From Tenacibaculum holothuriorum (GTDB lineage Bacteria > Bacteroidota > Bacteroidia > Flavobacteriales > Flavobacteriaceae): a DNA stretch of 64,000 nucleotides. Made by a program: the position numbers and the translations under genes. The notes beneath the pieces are model-generated. The model ran no database searches and was not told the DNA's origin. It saw only the letters and a program-made list of their open reading frames with translations. Shown here one piece after another: positions 58,268 through 64,000 of this stretch (position 1 is its first letter; every line of letters starts with the position of its first letter). Location: NCBI RefSeq assembly GCF_002120225.1, contig NZ_LAPZ01000001.1, positions 434,001-498,000 of the forward strand, read 5' to 3'.

Positions 58268-59190
58268 TATTTATCTACTAATTCGGTTCTAAAATCATTC
58301 ATCATCATATCATTCTTATTCTTTGCATGGTTGAATCCTTGCTTCCACCAACGAGTCATTAATTTTTTATCAAACACTAATGAATTTGTCGTTAAAACAG
58401 TTGGGGTATAATATAAATTCAATTGAACATCGTTATGTTTTGCTGAGAGTTTTCCTATAGTAACATTATGACGCTCTACATGCTCTAGCATAAAATCGAA
58501 AACATCTAACATTAACGAAAACGGATTTTTAGCAGGTAAACGATTAATCTGAGTTACTTCGGTTTCTAAGATAATCGCATCAATTTCTTTAGCTCCTCTT
58601 TTTATCGCTTCTCTTATGGGAATTAAACATCCAAATCCTCCATCAGCATATTGGCAATGATTTTTTTCTAACAAACTCATAAAAGGTACATAATTGCACG
58701 ACCCCCATATCCAATCACAAAAATCATCGTATTCACATTCTAAAATAGATTTGTACTCAATTTGATTCGCTGTTAAATTAGAAACGGTAACAACAACTTC
58801 TTTATTCATAGCTCTTGCTTCGTCATACAATTCTCGAGTAATCTTCTTCTTTATTAATTTTCTAAGGTTTTTACTCTCACCAAATGTTTTTCGTCCATTT
58901 AAAAAGTTCCATAACGTATTTCTATGTCGAATAGAAACCACTTTTTCACCATGAACTGTTTTTATTCTAAAAGGACTATTACTAAAAATAGATTTTTGAT
59001 TTACATTCGTATACAACTCTCTTAAGGCATCAATTTTACGGTTAGCCAAATGAGTAACCATTAACGAGCCTGTTGATGTACCTAAAAACAAATCGTATTC
59101 TTTTTGTTTTTCTTTCATAAGATATTCGGCAACTCCACCTGCAAAGGCTCCTTTACTTCCTCCTCCAGAAATAACTAAGGCTTTTTTCAT
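58267..59190 (-). CDS. Patatin-like phospholipase
   Basis: A 307-residue patatin domain acting as an acyl hydrolase on lipids in the cytoplasm or at the inner membrane face. The oxyanion motif is GGGSKG (9-14), the nucleophile Ser39 lies in GTSTGS (37-42) and the catalytic Asp183 in DGGFG. The Ser-Asp dyad is complete, so it should be active. No signal peptide is present. It precedes the DUF72 gene with overlapping stop and start codons. Confidence 0.93.
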   Translation of the reverse strand: MKKALVISGGGSKGAFAGGVAEYLMKEKQKEYDLFLGTSTGSLMVTHLANRKIDALRELYTNVNQKSIFSNSPFRIKTVHGEKVVSIRHRNTLWNFLNGRKTFGESKNLRKLIKKKITRELYDEARAMNKEVVVTVSNLTANQIEYKSILECEYDDFCDWIWGSCNYVPFMSLLEKNHCQYADGGFGCLIPIREAIKRGAKEIDAIILETEVTQINRLPAKNPFSLMLDVFDFMLEHVERHNVTIGKLSAKHNDVQLNLYYTPTVLTTNSLVFDKKLMTRWWKQGFNHAKNKNDMMMNDFRTELVDK

Positions 59191-59228
59191 TGAATTTATC
59201 TATTTTAGTTCTGTAAAAATATCAAAAA

Positions 59229-60299
59229 ATGAAACGATTTTCACTTATTATTTTGGTCGTATTTATCTTATTTTCTTGCAAAAAAGAAAATACTTCGAAA
59301 ACCTTAATAAAACATTCACCTAAAGTCATTGAAAAAATCAATATTCAAGAATTTAAAGTTGATAGTTCTAGTATCAGAGCTATACTCCCTTTAAGTAAAA
59401 AAGAAGTTGCTTTTGCTGGTTCTCATGGAAAAGTTGGAATTTTAAAAGATGATGGTTCTTTTGTCTATTTAAAAAAAATAAAGTTTAACGATTCAATTAC
59501 TCCACACTTTAGAAGTTTAGCTACAAATAATAAAGATTTATTTGCCTTATCAATAGTTAATCCAGCTTTACTCTATAAAATATCTGAAATTAAAGATGAT
59601 AAAATTGTTTATACAGAAGAACATGAGAAAGTATTTTATGATAGTATGAAGTTCTTTGAAGATGGAATTCACGGAATAGCTGTTGGTGACCCTACAGAAA
59701 ACTGTCCGTCTATAATTACAACTGAAAATGGTGGAGAAAATTGGACAAAACTACCTTGTTCTCAATTACCAAAATTTGAAGATGGCGAAGCCTTTTTTGC
59801 AGCTAGTAACACCAATATTGCTATAGTTAACAGAACTATATGGATTGCTTCGGGAGGGAAAAAAGCACGTATTTTAAAATCTGCCGATTATGGAAAAACT
59901 TGGGAAGTTTTTAATACACCAATAGTTCAAGGCGATGGACCTCAAGGTATTTATTCTATTGATTTTTATGATGATAACAACGGAATTATTATTGGAGGAA
60001 ACTATGCAAAACCAAACGATAATTGTGCTAACAAAGCTATTACAAAAGATGGAGGAAAAACTTGGACAATTGTTGCCGACAATGTAAATCCTAATTACAA
60101 AAGCTGTGTACAATACGTACCAAATTCAAACGGAAAAGAAATATTCGCAGTAGGAAAAACAGGTATTTCTTATTCTAACGATGGAGGAATGACATGGAAC
60201 GATATTTCTAATGAAAGTTATTATTCAATAAGCTTTGTAGATCGTAACACTGCTTGGTTAAGTGGTAATAACAAACTTGGAAAGCTAATTCTAAAATAA
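59229..60299 (+). CDS. Ycf48/BNR-repeat-like beta-propeller lipoprotein
   Basis: A 356-residue lipoprotein (lipobox FILFSC, Cys17). The rest is a beta-propeller of repeated SxDxGxTW (BNR/sialidase) blades: TTENGGENWTKLP, KSADYGKTWEVF, KDGGKTWTIV, and SNDGGMTWNDI, with GIAVGDPTENCPS between. The closest named group is the Ycf48-like/oxidoreductase propeller of Bacteroidota, a secreted protein of unknown role. It is not a sialidase by motif count, since the catalytic residues of GH33 are not visible. Confidence 0.88.
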   Translation: MKRFSLIILVVFILFSCKKENTSKTLIKHSPKVIEKINIQEFKVDSSSIRAILPLSKKEVAFAGSHGKVGILKDDGSFVYLKKIKFNDSITPHFRSLATNNKDLFALSIVNPALLYKISEIKDDKIVYTEEHEKVFYDSMKFFEDGIHGIAVGDPTENCPSIITTENGGENWTKLPCSQLPKFEDGEAFFAASNTNIAIVNRTIWIASGGKKARILKSADYGKTWEVFNTPIVQGDGPQGIYSIDFYDDNNGIIIGGNYAKPNDNCANKAITKDGGKTWTIVADNVNPNYKSCVQYVPNSNGKEIFAVGKTGISYSNDGGMTWNDISNESYYSISFVDRNTAWLSGNNKLGKLILK

Positions 60300-60417
60300 A
60301 TCTTAATCTTTTGTTAAAGAAATCGTAAACCCAAATGCAATTCAATACTTTTATAGTTTACCCAATTAATCTATAACTAAACTTTGGTTACGTGTAACTA
60401 AAAATAACACTTTACAC

Positions 60418-63369
60418 ATGAAAAACATTTTCGTATTTCTCGTATCCTTGTGCATAACATCAATGTCTGCACAAGAATACTTCCCCACTAATTCTGGGGT
60501 AAAAACATCAAAAAATAGTTCATATGCTTTTACCAATGCAACTATTTATGTTACTCCAAAACAAAAAATTAAAAAAGGAACTTTACTCATTAAAGATGGT
60601 AAAGTTGTTAATGTAGGTAAATCTGTTTCTATTCCTAAAGGAACTGAAGTTATTGATGCAAAAGGAAAAACTATTTATCCTTCTTTTGTTGATGTGTATT
60701 CTACATTTGGAATTGCAAAACCTAAACGTGAAAGTGGTTTTAATAAACCGCCACAGTACGATGCTTCTAGAAAAGGTTATTACTGGAATGATCATATCCG
60801 TCCTGATGTTGATGCTTCCAAAGAACTTAAATTTGATGCTAAAAAAGCTAAAGAATTATTAAAATTAGGCTTTGGTGTTGTTAACACGCATTTAGATGAT
60901 GGAATTATGCAAGGAAATGGAGTTTTAGTAGCTCTAAACCCAAATTCTTCTGCTGCTTATAGAGTTTTAAATGAAAGATCAGGTAATTATCTTTCTTTTT
61001 CTAAAAGTAGAAAATCTCGTCAAGCATACCCTACTTCTCGTATGGGAGCTATGGCTTTATTGCGTCAAGCATATTTAGATGCCGATTGGTACGCAAAAGG
61101 AAATGCAAAGAACAAGGACTTAGCTCTAGAAGCACTAAATAAGAACAAAGATTTACCTCAAATTTTTAATGCTGGTGATTATTTAAACGATATGCGTGCC
61201 GATAAAGTTGGTGACGAATTCGGTATTCAATATACTATCGTTGGTGGCGGTGATGAATACGAAAGAGTTAATGACATTAAAAAGACGAATGCTACCTATA
61301 TTATTCCTTTAAACTTTAGAAAAGCTTATGATGTTAGTAATCCGTTTTTGGCTAATTATATTTCATTAAGTGATATGCGTAAATGGAATCAAGAGCCTTC
61401 AAATCCTGGTATTTTAGCAAAAAATAATATCCCATTTGCATTAACTACTCACGATTTAAAATCGAAAAAAGATTTTTCAAAAAACTTACAAAAAGCAATT
61501 AAGTTTGGTTTAGACAAAACCACTGCTTTAGAAGCTTTAACTACCCTTCCTGCTAAAATATTAAAAAACAACAAAATAGGAAACTTAAACACTGGTAGTT
61601 ATGCTAACTTTTTAATTACTTCGGGCGATGTTTTTGATAGTAAAACTACTTTATTTGAAAACTGGGTACAAGGACAAAAGAATGTTATCAACCCAATGGA
61701 TATTAAAGATATTACGGGTAATTATATGTTATATATTAACGGTAATAATTACGATTTAGAAATTACTGGTAAAGGAGCAAAACAAACTGGAACTATTAAA
61801 AAAGGAGATAAAAAAGTAAATTCTAAGTTCTCTTTTAAAGATGGTTGGATTCAAATTGCAATGAATGAAGATGGTAAGTTTACACGTTTAACAGGTAAAA
61901 CTATCAACGCTTCTAATGTAATGCAAGGAACTGCCATTGATAATAGCGGAAACGAGTCTACTTGGTCAGCTTCTAAGAAAGTAGTTAAATCTGATAAAAA
62001 GAAAGACAAAAAGAAAAAAGATTCTGAAACTCCAGAAGTTGTTGCAGTAAGTTATCCAAACATCGGATTTGGTAATCATACAAAACCACAACAAGAAACA
62101 ATTTTAATTCAAAATGCTACAGTTTGGACTTCAGACAATAACAAAGTTTTAGAAAACACCGATGTATTACTTAAAAATGGTAAGATTGCTCAAATAGGAA
62201 AAGGACTTTCTAAAAGAGGAGCTAAAGTAATAGATGGAACTGGTAAGTTTTTAACAGCAGGAATTATCGATGAACATTCTCACATTGCTACTTCAGCAGT
62301 AAACGAAGCAGGTCATAATTCAACTGCCGAAGTTACTATTGAAGATGTTGTTGATCCTAATGACATTAATATTTACAGAAACTTAGCTGGTGGTGTTACT
62401 TCTATTCAAATTTTACACGGTTCTGCAAACCCAATTGGTGGGCGTTCAGCAATTATCAAACTAAAATGGGGAGAAAATGCCGATGGAATGATTTACAAAA
62501 ACACTCCTAAGTTCATCAAGTTTGCTTTAGGTGAAAATGTAAAACAATCTAACTGGGGTGATTTACAAACGGTACGTTTTCCACAAACTCGTATGGGAGT
62601 TGAGCAAGTTTACATTGACTATTTTCAAAGAGCTAAAGAATATGATGAGAAGAAAAAAAGCGGAAAACCATATCGTAAAGATATTGAGTTAGAAACATTA
62701 GCTGAAATCATTAATAAAGAGCGTTTTATTTCTTGTCACTCTTATGTACAATCAGAAATTAATATGTTAATGAAAGTTGCAGAAAAATTCAACTTCAATA
62801 TAAATACATTCACTCATATTTTAGAAGGATATAAAGTAGCTGACAAAATGAAAAAACATGGTGTTGGTGGTTCAACTTTCTCAGATTGGTGGGCTTATAA
62901 ATATGAAGTAAATGATGCTATTCCTTACAATGCTGCTATTATGCACAATCAAGGAGTAACTGTAGCTATAAATTCTGATGATGCTGAAATGTCTCGTAGA
63001 TTAAACCAAGAAGCTGCAAAAACTATAAAGTATGGTGGAATGTCTGAGCAAGAAGCTTGGAACACAGTAACTATTAATCCTGCTAAATTATTACACTTAG
63101 ACGATCGCACAGGAAGCATTAAAGTAGGTAAAGATGCCGATGTTGTTCTATGGAGCGGAAATCCATTATCGGTATATTCTAAAGCAGAAAAAACAATTAT
63201 AGACGGTGCTATTTATTTCGACTTAGAAAAAGATTTAGCAAAACGTAAAGCTATCAAAGCTGAACGTGCTAAACTAATTAGCATGATGTTAAAGGAAAAG
63301 ATTAAAGGTGCCAAAACACAAGCTCCTGCTAAGAAAGTTAAAAAATTATTCCACTGTGATACAGAATAA
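60418..63369 (+). CDS. Secreted tandem amidohydrolase-family protein, first domain degenerate
   Basis: A 983-residue protein with a signal peptide (to about 18, MSAQ). Two amidohydrolase-like barrels are linked by a small beta-domain (about 430-545; ITGNYMLYINGNNYDLEITG) and a Lys-rich linker. The second (about 560-970) has the complete metal site DEHSH (618-622) and the late Asp854/855 in INSDDAEMSRRL, so it is probably active. The first keeps the fold (DGKVVNVGKSVSIPKGTEVI) but has DVYS (92-95) where HxH should be, so it cannot bind the standard metals. The substrate is unknown; peptides or hydantoin-like compounds are the family range. A second amidohydrolase gene follows by 19 bp. Confidence 0.9.
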   Translation: MKNIFVFLVSLCITSMSAQEYFPTNSGVKTSKNSSYAFTNATIYVTPKQKIKKGTLLIKDGKVVNVGKSVSIPKGTEVIDAKGKTIYPSFVDVYSTFGIAKPKRESGFNKPPQYDASRKGYYWNDHIRPDVDASKELKFDAKKAKELLKLGFGVVNTHLDDGIMQGNGVLVALNPNSSAAYRVLNERSGNYLSFSKSRKSRQAYPTSRMGAMALLRQAYLDADWYAKGNAKNKDLALEALNKNKDLPQIFNAGDYLNDMRADKVGDEFGIQYTIVGGGDEYERVNDIKKTNATYIIPLNFRKAYDVSNPFLANYISLSDMRKWNQEPSNPGILAKNNIPFALTTHDLKSKKDFSKNLQKAIKFGLDKTTALEALTTLPAKILKNNKIGNLNTGSYANFLITSGDVFDSKTTLFENWVQGQKNVINPMDIKDITGNYMLYINGNNYDLEITGKGAKQTGTIKKGDKKVNSKFSFKDGWIQIAMNEDGKFTRLTGKTINASNVMQGTAIDNSGNESTWSASKKVVKSDKKKDKKKKDSETPEVVAVSYPNIGFGNHTKPQQETILIQNATVWTSDNNKVLENTDVLLKNGKIAQIGKGLSKRGAKVIDGTGKFLTAGIIDEHSHIATSAVNEAGHNSTAEVTIEDVVDPNDINIYRNLAGGVTSIQILHGSANPIGGRSAIIKLKWGENADGMIYKNTPKFIKFALGENVKQSNWGDLQTVRFPQTRMGVEQVYIDYFQRAKEYDEKKKSGKPYRKDIELETLAEIINKERFISCHSYVQSEINMLMKVAEKFNFNINTFTHILEGYKVADKMKKHGVGGSTFSDWWAYKYEVNDAIPYNAAIMHNQGVTVAINSDDAEMSRRLNQEAAKTIKYGGMSEQEAWNTVTINPAKLLHLDDRTGSIKVGKDADVVLWSGNPLSVYSKAEKTIIDGAIYFDLEKDLAKRKAIKAERAKLISMMLKEKIKGAKTQAPAKKVKKLFHCDTE

Positions 63370-63388
63370 GAACTTAAAAAGACAAAAA

Positions 63389-64000
63389 ATGAATATTAAA
63401 AATTTATATATCGCATTATGTTTCTTATTCATAGGAAATAGTTTTGCACAACAAACACCGGCTCCTTCACAAACATCCGATGTTACTATTGAAGGAGGAA
63501 CTGCACATTTAGGAAACGGTAAAGTAATAGAAAATGCTCTTATCATGTTTTCTAATGGAAAAATAACTCACGTAGGAAACGCTAATTCAAAAATTGCACG
63601 TCGTGGAACAGTAATTAACGCTTCAGGAAAACATATTTACCCAGGATTAATTGCTGCAAATACTTCTTTAGGGTTAGCTGAAATTGATGCTGTCCGTGCA
63701 ACACGTGATTTTGATGAAATAGGAACAATGTTACCTCATATTAGAAGCATTATTGCTTACAATACTGAAAGTAGAGTCGTTGAAACCATGCGACCTAATG
63801 GAGTTTTTATAGCACAAGTTACTCCTAGAGGTGGTCGTATTTCAGGAACTTCATCTGTAGTTCAATTAGATGCTTGGAATTGGGAAGATGCAGTAATGAA
63901 AAAAGACGATGCAATTCATGTAAATTGGCCAAATGCCTTATCGAGAGGAAGATGGTGGCTAGGTGAAGATCCTGCTTTAAAACCAAATAAAAATTATCAG
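63389..64000 (+). CDS. Secreted amidohydrolase-family protein (partial, 3' end outside window)
   Basis: The frame from the ATG at 63389 runs 204 codons to the window edge. A signal peptide (to about 20, NSFAQQ) is followed by the start of an amidohydrolase composite domain (TIEGGTAHLGNGKVIENALI; GKITHVGNANSKIARRGTVI; GKHIYPGLIAANTSLGLAEI). As in the first domain of the preceding gene, the canonical HxH after PGLI is replaced (AANTS), so this may also be a non-standard or inactive site; the missing 3' part must be seen to decide. It is 19 bp after the preceding gene and surely in its operon. Confidence 0.87.
   Translation, partial: MNIKNLYIALCFLFIGNSFAQQTPAPSQTSDVTIEGGTAHLGNGKVIENALIMFSNGKITHVGNANSKIARRGTVINASGKHIYPGLIAANTSLGLAEIDAVRATRDFDEIGTMLPHIRSIIAYNTESRVVETMRPNGVFIAQVTPRGGRISGTSSVVQLDAWNWEDAVMKKDDAIHVNWPNALSRGRWWLGEDPALKPNKNYQ

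Noticed and set aside
59229..60299. Sialidase identity for the BNR-repeat protein
   Set aside because: Asp-box-like repeats are present but the GH33 catalytic Arg triad, Tyr and Glu are not visible; the Ycf48-like propeller fits better.
60395..60406. GTTAC-GT-GTAAC inverted repeat before the tandem amidohydrolase
   Set aside because: Arms of only 5 bp in A/T-rich sequence; too weak to call an operator.
1..64000. CRISPR arrays, tRNA or rRNA genes, insertion sequences, prophage or integron parts
   Set aside because: No regularly spaced repeats, cloverleaf-like genes, transposase or integrase motifs or terminal inverted repeats were seen on either strand.

Overview
The window is a low-GC, gene-dense stretch of a Flavobacteriaceae chromosome (phylum Bacteroidota; something like Tenacibaculum or Polaribacter, genus inferred and not proven). 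The evidence is the SusC/SusD pair, several TonB-dependent receptors with carboxypeptidase-regulatory N-domains, C-terminal type IX secretion sorting domains on two secreted enzymes, the near absence of Shine-Dalgarno sequences, and repeated matches to the Bacteroidota promoter (TTG, 17-21 nt, TAnnTTTG). I saw no tRNA, rRNA, CRISPR array, insertion sequence or phage gene.

Layout. (1) 1-15440: a maltose/starch utilisation locus. A divergent LacI-type regulator separates a minus-strand arm (MFS sugar importer, beta-phosphoglucomutase, GH65 maltose phosphorylase, lipoprotein GH13 cut by the window edge) from a plus-strand arm (SusC, SusD, SusE/F-like starch binder, secreted modular GH13). Together they bind and cut starch outside, import maltodextrin, cut it in the periplasm, import maltose and phosphorolyse it to glucose plus beta-glucose-1-phosphate, then glucose-6-phosphate. 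(2) 15442-21535: a tightly packed minus-strand cassette of a GshB-like ATP-grasp ligase, a mercaptopyruvate-type sulfurtransferase, a TerB-like protein, an N-formylglutamate-amidohydrolase-like protein, a QEGLA/DUF1704 metallopeptidase and a small membrane protein, downstream of a glutamate/dicarboxylate symporter. This is the most interesting uncharacterised system here. (3) 21663-35669: mixed housekeeping and envelope genes, with two copies of a module pairing a small His-rich secreted protein with a TonB receptor (probable metal uptake), and a truncated haemoglobin facing a Crp/Fnr regulator with a well placed operator between them.

(4) 35725-35840: a probable small RNA with its own perfect promoter and terminator. 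(5) 35851-45209: recG, an rRNA m5C methyltransferase, a secreted endonuclease, a MacAB-like ABC efflux operon and a DCC thiol protein. (6) 45279-49458: a vitamin B12 uptake locus with a clear cobalamin riboswitch before a BtuB-like receptor and a divergent BtuF-like lipoprotein. (7) 49455-64000: an AlkB-like dioxygenase, a secreted hydrolase, an M1 aminopeptidase, an ECF sigma / putative anti-sigma / double DUF4252 operon, an S41 protease, DUF72 and patatin proteins, a Ycf48-like propeller, and two secreted amidohydrolase-family proteins, the second cut by the window edge.

Family assignments come from reading motifs by eye; no searches were run. Residue numbers are counted from the start chosen in each entry.
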